From: Hungatella sp. UBA4396 | GTDB taxonomy: Bacteria > Bacillota > Clostridia > Lachnospirales > Lachnospiraceae | NCBI GenBank assembly: GCA_002389905.1 | Contig: DGRE01000041.1 | Span: forward strand, 62,001-126,000 | Direction of reading: 5' to 3' | Length of the DNA: 64,000 nucleotides | Shown here: positions 7,869 to 15,991 of the stretch, piece after piece | Layout of the letters: each line of letters starts with the position of its first letter | Position numbering within the stretch: position 1 is the first letter of the stretch | Position numbers and translations under genes: made by a program | Notes under the pieces: model-generated | Database searches by the model: none | Seen by the model: the letters and a program-made list of their open reading frames with translations, nothing else | What the model was told of the DNA's origin: nothing

Positions 7869-8954
7869 ATGAGCGAAAAATTCGTGCTTATGAAAGGAAA
7901 TGAGGCGATTGCAGAGGCTGCACTGAGAGCAGGATGCCGGTTTTATGCAGGATACCCCATTACGCCTCAAAGTGAAATTTTGGAATATATGTCAGCAAAT
8001 ATGGCTGACCGTGGCGGAGTCTACATACAGGGAGAAAGTGAAATTGCCAGCATGAGTATGCTTTGGGGGGCGGCTGCCTGCGGAGAGAGGGTCATGACAA
8101 GTTCTTCCGGCCCGGGGTATGACTTAAAACAGGAAGGCATTTCTTACCTGGCCTCATACAATCTGCCGGCGGTTATAGCTGATGTTATGAGGTATGGTGT
8201 GGGCGATGGTGAGATTACCGAAGGACAGGATTCTTACTGGGAGGCAGTCCGCGGAGGCGGACATGGAGACTCCAGACAGATTGTACTCACTCCTGCATCT
8301 GTTCAGGAATGTGCAGATTTGACTTACCTGGCGTTTGATTTGGCTGAAAAGTACCGTACGGTGGTTATTGTCTTAAGCGATGGTGGAATCAGTCAGATGA
8401 TTGAGAAGGTCGTACTGCCGGAAGCAAAAGAGCATGATAAAGATAAGTTTGACTGGGCGATTAAAGGGTATAAGGAACTGGACGAACCAAAGGTAAAAGT
8501 GACCAACTTAGACCGTTCCATGGATTATGCAGAATATGACCGTATGATGCAGGAGAAATTCAAGACAATGCATGAGAACGAGCAGCGCTGGGAGGAATTT
8601 ATGATAGATGATGCAGACCTGGTCCTTGTGTCATATGGAATTTCCTCCAGAGTATGCAAATCCGCAGTGCGCCGTGCAAGATCACAGGGACTTAAACTTG
8701 GTCTGATCCGTTTAATCAGCGCATGGCCTTATCCGGAAAAGGCGTTTAAGAATTTACCTGACAGCGTGAAAGGACTTGTTTCTGTTGAAATGAGCCTGTC
8801 TGCTCAGATGGGGCAGGATATATGTCTGGCCACAAGATTTTCCAAACCTATATATGCTTATCTGACATCCAAGTACGTCCCAAAGACACAGGGAATTGTG
8901 GATTATTGTAACCGTGTGCTGGAAGGAAAAGAAAAGGAACTGGAGGTATATTAA
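7869..8954 (+). CDS. 2-oxoacid:ferredoxin oxidoreductase, alpha subunit (VorB/KorA-like)
   Basis: Alpha subunit of 361 aa of the enzyme that oxidatively decarboxylates a 2-oxoacid to acyl-CoA, CO2 and reduced ferredoxin. Visible motifs are FYAGYPITPQSEI, IQGESEIASMSMLWGAAACG, MTSSSGPGYDLKQEGISYL and GGGHGDSRQIVLTPASVQE. The last three match the pattern of subunits annotated as 3-methyl-2-oxobutanoate (VOR) type better than the pyruvate type. A C-terminal transketolase-like domain ends the protein. The beta subunit starts just after the stop. Exact 2-oxoacid preference cannot be read from sequence; the linked ADP-forming synthetase suggests a fermentative, ATP-yielding role. Confidence 0.92.
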   Translation: MSEKFVLMKGNEAIAEAALRAGCRFYAGYPITPQSEILEYMSANMADRGGVYIQGESEIASMSMLWGAAACGERVMTSSSGPGYDLKQEGISYLASYNLPAVIADVMRYGVGDGEITEGQDSYWEAVRGGGHGDSRQIVLTPASVQECADLTYLAFDLAEKYRTVVIVLSDGGISQMIEKVVLPEAKEHDKDKFDWAIKGYKELDEPKVKVTNLDRSMDYAEYDRMMQEKFKTMHENEQRWEEFMIDDADLVLVSYGISSRVCKSAVRRARSQGLKLGLIRLISAWPYPEKAFKNLPDSVKGLVSVEMSLSAQMGQDICLATRFSKPIYAYLTSKYVPKTQGIVDYCNRVLEGKEKELEVY

Positions 8955-8955
8955 A

Positions 8956-9714
8956 ATGGCTGTAAAATTAACAAAACCGGAAATGATTGGCCGGCAGGTA
9001 GGCTGGTGCGGCGGCTGCGGACATGGTATCATTCAGCGGCTGGTTGCAGAATGTTGTGAAGAATTGGGAATTGTTGAAAAAACTGTTCAAGTGGTGGATA
9101 TTGCCTGTGCCTATTGGACTATTGACACATTAAACTGCGATGGCATTGCCGGTCCTCACGGACGATGTGCGGCTGTTGCCACAGGCATTAAGAGAGTCCG
9201 GCCAGAAGCGAATGTCTACATTCATGCAGGAGATGGCTGTTCGTATGTAATCGGCCTTGCAGAAACCTGTTTTGCAGCCCAGCGGAATGCTCCCATAACC
9301 ATGATTGTCGTTAACAATGGAATCTTTGGTATGACCGGCGGGCAGATGTGCATTGCCACTACACTGGTGGGGGATAAGACGAAAAGCACCAAAAAGGGAA
9401 GAGATGACCGTGTTGCAGGAGAGCCCTTTGATATGCTGAAGATTCTCGGCAATTACCCCATTGCATATGCGGCCCGCGGAGCTTTATATGAACCCAAACA
9501 TATCAATGAAACAAAGAAAATGATAAAGAAGGGGTTTGAAAACCAAAGAGACGACAAGGGATTTTCCATTATAGAAGTACTTTCACCATGCCCCACAAAC
9601 TGGAATATGTCTCCGGTTGATTCGATGAAAAAACTGAAAGAAGAAAATGAAAAAGTATTTCCGGTAAAGGTTTATGTGGATAATACAGATAAGGGAGGAG
9701 AGACAAATGGCTGA
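8956..9714 (+). CDS. 2-oxoacid:ferredoxin oxidoreductase, beta (thiamine diphosphate) subunit
   Basis: Thiamine-diphosphate-binding subunit of 252 aa. The N-terminus has the Cys motif GWCGGCGHGIIQRL, and the cofactor motif runs from AGDGCSYVIGLAE to MIVVNNGIFGMTGGQ. A start at 8956 is chosen because GGAGG (8942-8946) is well placed and the protein then begins MAVKLTKPEMIGR; a longer frame from 8896 would overlap the alpha subunit deeply. The stop overlaps the gamma subunit by 8 bases, indicating translational coupling. It has the family's normal length. Confidence 0.93.
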   Translation: MAVKLTKPEMIGRQVGWCGGCGHGIIQRLVAECCEELGIVEKTVQVVDIACAYWTIDTLNCDGIAGPHGRCAAVATGIKRVRPEANVYIHAGDGCSYVIGLAETCFAAQRNAPITMIVVNNGIFGMTGGQMCIATTLVGDKTKSTKKGRDDRVAGEPFDMLKILGNYPIAYAARGALYEPKHINETKKMIKKGFENQRDDKGFSIIEVLSPCPTNWNMSPVDSMKKLKEENEKVFPVKVYVDNTDKGGETNG

Positions 9715-10246
9715 TATTATGTTTGCGGGAATCGGCGGCCAGGGCGTTCTGACTGCCGGAAAGATTTTGATTCAGATTGCTGCTGACAATGGCAAGAATG
9801 TGAGCTGGACCAGTGAGTATTCTGCTGAAATGAGGGGCGGCATCGCCCTTTGCCGGGTGGTGGTTTCAGATGAAGAGATTGGAAGCCCCTATCCGGATAA
9901 GTTAGATGTTCTGGTGTGCATGAATGAAGAGGCTTACGATACATATATTGATCAGGTCGCGTCAGGCGGTAAAGTGATTATTAACAAGTCTTTGTTTGGC
10001 GAAAGAGAGTATCCCGATGATATCCAGGTGACCGGAGTAGATGCAATGGGGATTTCCACCAACTTAGAAAATGAAAGAGGTGCCAATCTGGTCATGATGG
10101 GCGCTATGATTGAGGCAACCCAGATGCTGGATAAGAAGCAGTTTGTGGATACGCTGAAAGACTATTTCGACCACATAGGTAAACCCAGTGAAAGGAATGT
10201 ACGCTGTTTTAAAGAAGGATACGAGAAGGCAGAGAAAATCTCATAA
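9707..10246 (+). CDS. 2-oxoacid:ferredoxin oxidoreductase, gamma subunit
   Basis: Gamma subunit of 179 aa with the characteristic N-terminus MFAGIGGQGVLTAGKIL and the later EYSAEMRGGIALCRVVVS, both typical of this family. It completes the four-subunit enzyme. The ATG at 9707 lies inside the end of the beta gene and is preceded by GGGAGGAG; an upstream in-frame ATG at 9674 lacks such a site. The acyl-CoA synthetase gene starts 24 bases downstream, so product formation and ATP recovery are probably co-transcribed. Confidence 0.93.
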   Translation: MADIMFAGIGGQGVLTAGKILIQIAADNGKNVSWTSEYSAEMRGGIALCRVVVSDEEIGSPYPDKLDVLVCMNEEAYDTYIDQVASGGKVIINKSLFGEREYPDDIQVTGVDAMGISTNLENERGANLVMMGAMIEATQMLDKKQFVDTLKDYFDHIGKPSERNVRCFKEGYEKAEKIS

Positions 10247-10270
10247 TAAAATCAAGTAAAGGGGTAAGAT

Positions 10271-12352
10271 ATGGATTTAAAAAAATTATTAAAACCCAGA
10301 ACGGTTGCAATTGTGGGTGCAAGTGAAAAAGCCGGCTTTGGCGGTGATACTACCAGAAACTATCTTAAGTTTTCAGAAAATTCAGACCGCCTTTACCTGG
10401 TGAATCCGGGAAGAGATACGATTTTTGGGCACCGGGCATATCACTCACTTTCGGAAATAGAATCCGATGTGGATCTGGTCATTCTGTGTACGCCCCAGAA
10501 TACGATCATCCCATTGCTGGAGGAGGCTGCAGAGAAAAACTGCGGCGGTGCGGTTGTATTTGCCAGCGGATACGGCGAAGTGGGACCAGAAGGAAAAGAA
10601 CAGCAGAAGGAACTGGTTGAATTGGCAGACCGCCTTGGCATTGCAATAATGGGACCTAACTGCGCGGGATTTGCTAACTTTATAGACGGTATTTTTGCTT
10701 TTGCATTCCTCGTTGAAGAGCGGGATAGAAAAGGCAATATCGGTATGATTTCCCAGAGCGGACAGATCGTTTTAGGCGGACTGGACAGCCCTAATATGGG
10801 ATTCAGCCATATCATTTCTTCCGGTAACTCCTGCAATGTAAAGGTAGAGGATTATCTGGAATTCTTAGTTAATGACGAAGATACCAAGGTAGTCGCTGCT
10901 TATATAGAAGGTGTTACAAGGCCGGAGAAGCTGGTAACAGCTTTCCAGAAGGCGGCTTTAAAGAAAAAACCGGTAGTAGTATTAAAAACAGGCCGTTCCG
11001 CAAAGTCACAGGAGCTTGCTGCTTCTCATACCGGTTCTCTGTCAGGAGCTGACAAGGTTTTACGTGCGATTTTTAAGAGATATGGCGTTATTGAAGCAAG
11101 TGATTTAGCAGAATTAATGAGCTTTTCAGCAGCATTTTCATGGCTGGCAGAACTTCCAAAGGGAGAACGCTGCGTATTCATGAACGTATCCGGCGGTGAA
11201 GCCGGCGTTATGGCAGATCTGGCAGATGAATACGGAATTGAACTGGCAGAAATGGGACAGGATACCAAGGACTATCTTCAGACTTTGGTTCCGGATTACG
11301 GCTCTGTCAACAATCCTTTTGATATGACAGCGGGAATTGGTTACAATACACCCGTTATGGTAAATGCAATGGAAGCTATTTCTAAGGATTCCAATGTGGA
11401 TGCAATTGTAGTGGCATATACCATTACTCCTGAAGTATGGGATGAGACTATTTCCCATATGGTAGAGGCTGTTTCAATCGCACGGGGAAATAAAGATTTA
11501 AAACCTGTTTTCTGGATTCCATTTATTGAGCATACCAGGGATAAGGAAAGTGCAGATGCTTTAAAGGCATCAGGAACCCCGTTACTTCCGACAGGCAGAT
11601 ATGGCTGTGCCGCACTTAAGAAGATCCTTGATTTTTCCGTCGCAGAATTTGAACCCATGAAGCCTGCTATTCCGGAGAAAGCACATAGTGGATCCTATAG
11701 CCTCAGTGAGTTTGAGAGCTTGAACTATTTAAGTGAGCATGGAGTTCCCATTCCTCCTCAGGCAGTTGCTGCCACAGCAGAAGAAGCAGTAGAAAAGGCA
11801 AAGGCTCTCGGATATCCGTTGTCTGTGAAGATCCATTCCAGAGACATTCAGCATAAATCCGATGTAGGTGGAGTGAAACTTAATATTAAGGATGAAGCAC
11901 AGCTGCGTGAAACATTCACAACTATTATGGATAATTGTAAGAAAAATGCCCCCAATGCAAAATTGGAAGGTGTTCTCTTAAAACCCATGCTTAAGGCCGG
12001 TACAGAAATGATTATCGGTGTTAACAATGACAAAGATTTTGGTCCTATGATCATGGTCGGTATGGGCGGCGTATTTGTTGAGCTGTTTAAGGACGTGCAG
12101 CTGGCACCGGCCCCTCTTACCAAGAGCCAGGCTGATAATATGATAAAGAAACTGGCTTCTTATCCACTGTTAAACGGTTACCGCGGCGGCGCTGTCTGTG
12201 ATAAGGAAGCTCTGGTTAATCTCCTTGTAAAAATCAGCGAGATGGCGGCAGATGGTAAGGATACAGTGAAAGAACTGGATATTAATCCTGTCTTTGTTAC
12301 AGAAGACGGGGCAGTCATTGCTGATGCACTGTTAGTGGTTTATGATGACTGA
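10271..12352 (+). CDS. ADP-forming acyl-CoA (acetate-CoA ligase type) synthetase, fused alpha-beta
   Basis: Protein of 693 aa that would convert acyl-CoA + ADP + Pi to free acid + CoA + ATP. Order of domains: CoA-binding Rossmann domain (AIVGASEKAGFGGD at about 14-27), succinyl-CoA-ligase-like domains with MGPNCAGFAN and IGMISQSGQI, the phospho-His motif ASHTGSLSGAD, then a C-terminal ATP-grasp domain (KIHSRDIQHKSDVGGVKLN, VGMGGVFVELFKDVQLAPAP, ELDINPVFV). Fusion of alpha and beta parts in one chain is common in bacteria. It follows the 2-oxoacid oxidoreductase subunits by 24 bases, the classical coupling of ferredoxin-dependent acyl-CoA formation to substrate-level phosphorylation. The acyl chain is unknown. 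Confidence 0.92.
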   Translation: MDLKKLLKPRTVAIVGASEKAGFGGDTTRNYLKFSENSDRLYLVNPGRDTIFGHRAYHSLSEIESDVDLVILCTPQNTIIPLLEEAAEKNCGGAVVFASGYGEVGPEGKEQQKELVELADRLGIAIMGPNCAGFANFIDGIFAFAFLVEERDRKGNIGMISQSGQIVLGGLDSPNMGFSHIISSGNSCNVKVEDYLEFLVNDEDTKVVAAYIEGVTRPEKLVTAFQKAALKKKPVVVLKTGRSAKSQELAASHTGSLSGADKVLRAIFKRYGVIEASDLAELMSFSAAFSWLAELPKGERCVFMNVSGGEAGVMADLADEYGIELAEMGQDTKDYLQTLVPDYGSVNNPFDMTAGIGYNTPVMVNAMEAISKDSNVDAIVVAYTITPEVWDETISHMVEAVSIARGNKDLKPVFWIPFIEHTRDKESADALKASGTPLLPTGRYGCAALKKILDFSVAEFEPMKPAIPEKAHSGSYSLSEFESLNYLSEHGVPIPPQAVAATAEEAVEKAKALGYPLSVKIHSRDIQHKSDVGGVKLNIKDEAQLRETFTTIMDNCKKNAPNAKLEGVLLKPMLKAGTEMIIGVNNDKDFGPMIMVGMGGVFVELFKDVQLAPAPLTKSQADNMIKKLASYPLLNGYRGGAVCDKEALVNLLVKISEMAADGKDTVKELDINPVFVTEDGAVIADALLVVYDD

Positions 12353-12388
12353 TTTTTGTATGTAAAGCCTGTGTGAAGATACGGTTGA

Positions 12389-12434
12389 AAGCAGGTATCT
12401 GTGGAATGCGGTGACTTAGGTACCTGCTTCTTGC
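12389..12434 (+). terminator. Hairpin after the synthetase gene
   Basis: AAGCAGGTA (12389-12397) pairs with TACCTGCTT (12421-12429) across a 23-base loop, followed by the weakly T-rich CTTGCTG. It probably marks the end of the oxidoreductase-synthetase transcript, but the U-tract is poor. Confidence 0.5.
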
Positions 12435-12519
12435 TGTATTTACGAAAGATCTTGTCTTTAAGATAAAAAGTTTTTAGTTGGTAATAATGACGAATATAAA
12501 TATATTTTGAAACAAATTA

Positions 12520-12596
12520 TTGACATTTTGAATGATTGGGTGTATTGTTTATTGTGATAGCAGAAAAAGTGAAACGGTAATACGAAATATGAAACA
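12520..12596 (+). promoter_or_regulatory. Promoter and candidate IclR operator before ridA
   Basis: TTGACA (12520-12525), 17-base spacer, TATTGT (12543-12548). Downstream of the -10 lie AAAAGTGAAACG (12565-12576) and ATATGAAAC (12587-12595). Both are also found before the 7635 operon, which suggests one regulator, most likely the IclR protein at 6635, for both transcripts. Confidence 0.55.
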
Positions 12597-12628
12597 TATT
12601 AATGTAAAGTGAGGAGATAAAGGTTAAA

Positions 12629-13012
12629 ATGAAATTAAAGGAAATCATAAGTACAGAGGCATCTCCTGCATTAGGGCCCTATTGTCATGGACGCCGGTAT
12701 GGGGATATGATTATCACGTCAGGGCAGATTCCACTGACGAAAGACAGTGAATATGTCTATGAAATAAAGGCTGCCACTGCATTGGTTTTAAAGAATCTGC
12801 TGAGTATTGTGGAAGCCGGAGGCGGAAGCCTGGAGAGTATTGCCAGAGTTGATGTATTCATCAAAGACTTAAAAGATTTTGGGCAGATCAATGAAGTGTA
12901 CAAAGAATTTTTCGGGGATCACAAACCAACCCGTGTCTGCGTGCAGGTAGCTGCACTTCCGGGAGATGTACCTTTAGAAGCCTCCATGATTGCTTTTGCA
13001 GTAGAAGAGTAA
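12629..13012 (+). CDS. ridA: RidA-family enamine/imine deaminase
   Basis: 127-aa member of the YjgF/YER057c/UK114 family, which hydrolyses reactive 2-imino acids to 2-oxoacids and ammonia. Visible family features are GPYCHGRRYGDMIITSGQIPL near the N-terminus, the loop IARVDVFIKDLKDF, the PTRVCVQVAALP segment with the catalytic Arg, and the C-terminal Glu in LEASMIAFAVEE. It leads the second transcript of the IclR locus. In this context it could release the 2-oxoacid consumed by the ferredoxin oxidoreductase from an imine made by the proline-racemase-family enzyme; that link is inference. Confidence 0.9.
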   Translation: MKLKEIISTEASPALGPYCHGRRYGDMIITSGQIPLTKDSEYVYEIKAATALVLKNLLSIVEAGGGSLESIARVDVFIKDLKDFGQINEVYKEFFGDHKPTRVCVQVAALPGDVPLEASMIAFAVEE

Positions 13013-13059
13013 TTTGGACAATATCATATTTGTTAACGAAATTTCTGTATGGGGGGTGG

Positions 13060-13082
13060 ATCACCAAAACGGTGATTTTTTA
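13060..13082 (+). terminator. Short hairpin with U-tract between ridA and BCCT gene
   Basis: ATCACC (13060-13065), loop AAAAC, GGTGAT, followed by a T run. It is a small but well-formed intrinsic terminator or attenuator that could reduce transporter expression relative to ridA. Confidence 0.6.
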
Positions 13083-13120
13083 AAACAACTGACAATTGTA
13101 AATTAAGAGGGGAAACAGGA

Positions 13121-14632
13121 ATGGATAACCAGAAAACAGGTAAGAAAACAGGTGTTAACAAATTGGCATTTTGGCCAGCAATTATTATTTTGACTGGTTT
13201 TATTTTAGCCGGTGCACTTTGGCCAGAAGAGGTTGGAACTGTAATGACAAAACTTCTTTATGGAATGGCCGATTACTTTGGTGCATACATAAATCTTTTG
13301 TCTCTTACATTTATCATCTTCGCAGTTATATTTTTGATTGGCAGATATGGTGATGTGATGATTGGAGGGAAAGATGCAAAGCCGGAATATAATATGTCAG
13401 CTTGGTGTGCAATGTCTATTTGTTCCGGCATCGGTACGGGGCTGCTGTTCTGGGCAATGGGAGAACCGATTTTTCACTACATGCAGCCTCCGGTTGCAAT
13501 AGGAGAAGCCGGAAGCCGTACGGCAGGTATTTTCGCCGTAGCACAGGCCATGTGGAATTGGAGTGTTGTTCAGTATTGTATGTATGCTATTTGCGGAGCT
13601 GCTTTTGCCATTATATGCTATAACCAGGGGAAGTGCTTGTCTTTTAACTCCATTGTGGAATGTGCTACGGGTAAAAAGATAAAGTGGCTGAACACATTAA
13701 TTACTGCAATGGTAATATTTTGCCTGATGGGTGCGACTTCCAACTCTATGGGAGTAGGATTGATGCAGATTGGAGCTGGTCTTGAAGCAGCTCTGGGTAT
13801 ACCGCAATCTGCGGTAAGCTGGCTCTTTGCAGCCATTTTTATAACGGTAATTTTCGTACTTTCCTGTGTTTCCGGAATTGGCAAGGGACTGAAACTGATA
13901 TCTTCCACCTGCATGTATTTCTTCTTTTTTTTGATGGCATATGTATTTTTCTTTGGAAACACGGAATTTATTATGAAGATCACTTCAGAATCCATTGGTT
14001 TCATTGTAGATCACTGGGGAACGCAGACGACAATGGCAAATGCAATGGCGGCAGATGATAAATGGTTTGCGGACTGGATTGTTCAGTATTGGGCTTCATT
14101 CATTGTATACGCACCTGTTATTGGAATGTTTCTTGCACGTATGGGAAAAGGGCGCACGGTTCGTACCTTTATGCTGGTTCAAATTCTTGTTCCGTCTATT
14201 TTTTGTATCGCATGGATTGGAATTTTTGGCGGTCAGACTATTTATCTTCAGACCTCCGGAACATTAGATGTGTGGGAAGCGGTAAATGCCTCTGGTATGC
14301 AGGCTACTGTATTCCAGATTATCGGAACCCTTCCTTTTAGTAAAGTAATTACGATTTTATTCTTGTGTACCATAATATTAAGCTTTTGCACATTGGCTGA
14401 TCCCATGGCATCTGTGGCGGCAACTTTATCAGTAGATGATCTTTGTGTTGATGATGAGGCACCCAAAAAACAGAAAATATTAATTGGATGTATTTTAGGA
14501 GCTACTGCATATACGTTAGTTGCTACCGGAGGTATTAATTCTGTAAAAGGTATGTTTACCCTGGTGGGAGTTTTACAGAGCGTTGTACTGATCATGTGTG
14601 CAATCGTGGTATTTAAGCATGGAAAGAAATGA
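13121..14632 (+). CDS. BCCT-family transporter
   Basis: Integral membrane transporter of 503 aa with about 12 helices, from the betaine/choline/carnitine family. Family marks are the Gly-rich helix IGTGLLFWAMGEPIFHY (about 105-121), SNSMGVGLMQIGAGL, and an aromatic helix with DWIVQYWASFIVYAP followed by MFLARMGKGRTVR. The Trp-rich box of glycine-betaine carriers is altered here, so substrate cannot be assigned. A second, related transporter lies downstream at 15992, with a proline-racemase-family enzyme between them. Possible cargo: a quaternary-ammonium or imino-acid compound that feeds the pathway. Confidence 0.9.
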   Translation: MDNQKTGKKTGVNKLAFWPAIIILTGFILAGALWPEEVGTVMTKLLYGMADYFGAYINLLSLTFIIFAVIFLIGRYGDVMIGGKDAKPEYNMSAWCAMSICSGIGTGLLFWAMGEPIFHYMQPPVAIGEAGSRTAGIFAVAQAMWNWSVVQYCMYAICGAAFAIICYNQGKCLSFNSIVECATGKKIKWLNTLITAMVIFCLMGATSNSMGVGLMQIGAGLEAALGIPQSAVSWLFAAIFITVIFVLSCVSGIGKGLKLISSTCMYFFFFLMAYVFFFGNTEFIMKITSESIGFIVDHWGTQTTMANAMAADDKWFADWIVQYWASFIVYAPVIGMFLARMGKGRTVRTFMLVQILVPSIFCIAWIGIFGGQTIYLQTSGTLDVWEAVNASGMQATVFQIIGTLPFSKVITILFLCTIILSFCTLADPMASVAATLSVDDLCVDDEAPKKQKILIGCILGATAYTLVATGGINSVKGMFTLVGVLQSVVLIMCAIVVFKHGKK

Positions 14633-14754
14633 TTTTATTTATCAAACTCAGGCTGTTGTGAAAGATTAGAAGAGGAAACAAATTGTGAGGCAAATAGCGA
14701 GGGACCTGGTTCTGAGCATTAGCATATAAAAAGAAAAACGAGGAGGAAACAAAG

Positions 14755-15819
14755 ATGAGTTTCAAAAGGGTAATCAATGCAGTTGAAACGCATGACGGAG
14801 AGCCAATGCGTGTAATTACAGGAGGAATTGGTCATATCCCGGGTGACAGTGTGTATGAAATGGAGGAGTATTTAAGACTTCATGATGACGGGTTGCGTAA
14901 GTTCTTGCTTCGTGAGCCAAGAGGATATCCCCCAATGTGCTGTAATGTCATTGTTCCGCCTAAGCATCCGGACGCTGCTGCAGGATATATCATTATGGAG
15001 CAGACAGAGTATCCGATGATGTCCGGAGGTAATACCATCTCCGTGGCTACCGTACTTCTGGAGACAGGTATGCTGGAAATGAAGGAACCTTATACAGAAT
15101 TCCAGCTTGAGGCTCCTGCAGGTCTGATCGGTATCAAGGCAAAATGCGAGAGTGGAAAAGTAAAAGAAGTTACATTCTTGAACCAGCCATCATTTGCTGT
15201 ATATACAGACACAGAGATTACAGTTCCTCATATTGGACATGGGGTTGAAAAAGTAAAAGTAGACGTGGCCTGGGGCGGTATGTTCTATGCAATGGCTGAT
15301 GTACGTCAGTTCCCATGGATTGAACTTACACCTGAAATGGGACGTGAGATCACAAGAGTATCCTCTCTTATTTTAAGAGCTGCACAGGATCAGCTCCAAG
15401 TAGCCCATCCAAGCTATCCAGGAGTAGGAATTACCATTTCCCAGCTCTTTGGGCCGACTGATGATCCTAAAGCAGATGTTCGTAATGCAGTTACTGTTGC
15501 AAGTGGTGAGGTGGACTTTGATAACCCATCTACCTGGATTGGAGCACTGGATCGTTGTGCATGCGGAACCGGAACTTGTGCAAGAATGGCAGCTATGTAT
15601 GCTAAGGGCGAATTAAAACTGAATCAGCCTTTCCGTCACCAGGGACTTCTTGGTGTAGTATACACGGGCGAACTGCTTGAGGAAACAGAAGTTGCAGGAT
15701 ATAAGGCAGTTGTTCCGACAATTTCCGGAACATCTTATATCTATGGATTCAACAATCTTGTGTTAGACTCTGATGATCCATTCCCAGAGGGCTTCACAAT
15801 TGGCGATATCTGGGCATAA
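14755..15819 (+). CDS. Proline-racemase-superfamily enzyme with Ser/Cys active site
   Basis: 354-aa enzyme of the family that contains proline racemase, 4-hydroxyproline 2-epimerase and trans-3-hydroxy-L-proline dehydratase. The first catalytic position is Ser90 (PMMSGGNTISVAT) where racemases have Cys; the second is Cys270 in DRCACGTGTCARMA. A Ser/Thr-Cys pair is characteristic of the dehydratase branch. The GGNT after Ser also departs from the usual GHGT. The protein probably acts on a cyclic imino acid or derivative, with dehydration more likely than racemization. It lies between two BCCT genes and downstream of ridA, consistent with an imine intermediate. The substrate is unknown. Confidence 0.85.
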   Translation: MSFKRVINAVETHDGEPMRVITGGIGHIPGDSVYEMEEYLRLHDDGLRKFLLREPRGYPPMCCNVIVPPKHPDAAAGYIIMEQTEYPMMSGGNTISVATVLLETGMLEMKEPYTEFQLEAPAGLIGIKAKCESGKVKEVTFLNQPSFAVYTDTEITVPHIGHGVEKVKVDVAWGGMFYAMADVRQFPWIELTPEMGREITRVSSLILRAAQDQLQVAHPSYPGVGITISQLFGPTDDPKADVRNAVTVASGEVDFDNPSTWIGALDRCACGTGTCARMAAMYAKGELKLNQPFRHQGLLGVVYTGELLEETEVAGYKAVVPTISGTSYIYGFNNLVLDSDDPFPEGFTIGDIWA

Positions 15820-15832
15820 TTGAAAACTTTGA

Positions 15833-15857
15833 CTCCCCAGCTATGCTGGGGAGATTT
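15833..15857 (+). terminator. GC-rich hairpin after the racemase-family gene
   Basis: CTCCCCAGC-TAT-GCTGGGGAG, a perfect 9-bp stem, followed only by ATTT. The stem is strong but the U-tract is weak, so it may serve as a 3' stabilizing structure or a partial terminator before the second transporter. Confidence 0.5.
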
Positions 15858-15991
15858 ATGTAAGGCACAGTTTGCCCGCTGCTTGAAATGAGGTGGTTGA
15901 ACTGGCTCGTTATTGATATATAAGCGAAATTGGAGGAAGAAGGTTATGATTAAATACATCTTTTGTGAGGGAATAAGGGAGGGTCATTAAA

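Noticed and set aside
7470..7970. 166-codon minus-strand open frame across the IclR/oxidoreductase promoter
   Set aside because: It is antisense to the ferredoxin-subunit gene and covers a clear promoter region; no protein family features.
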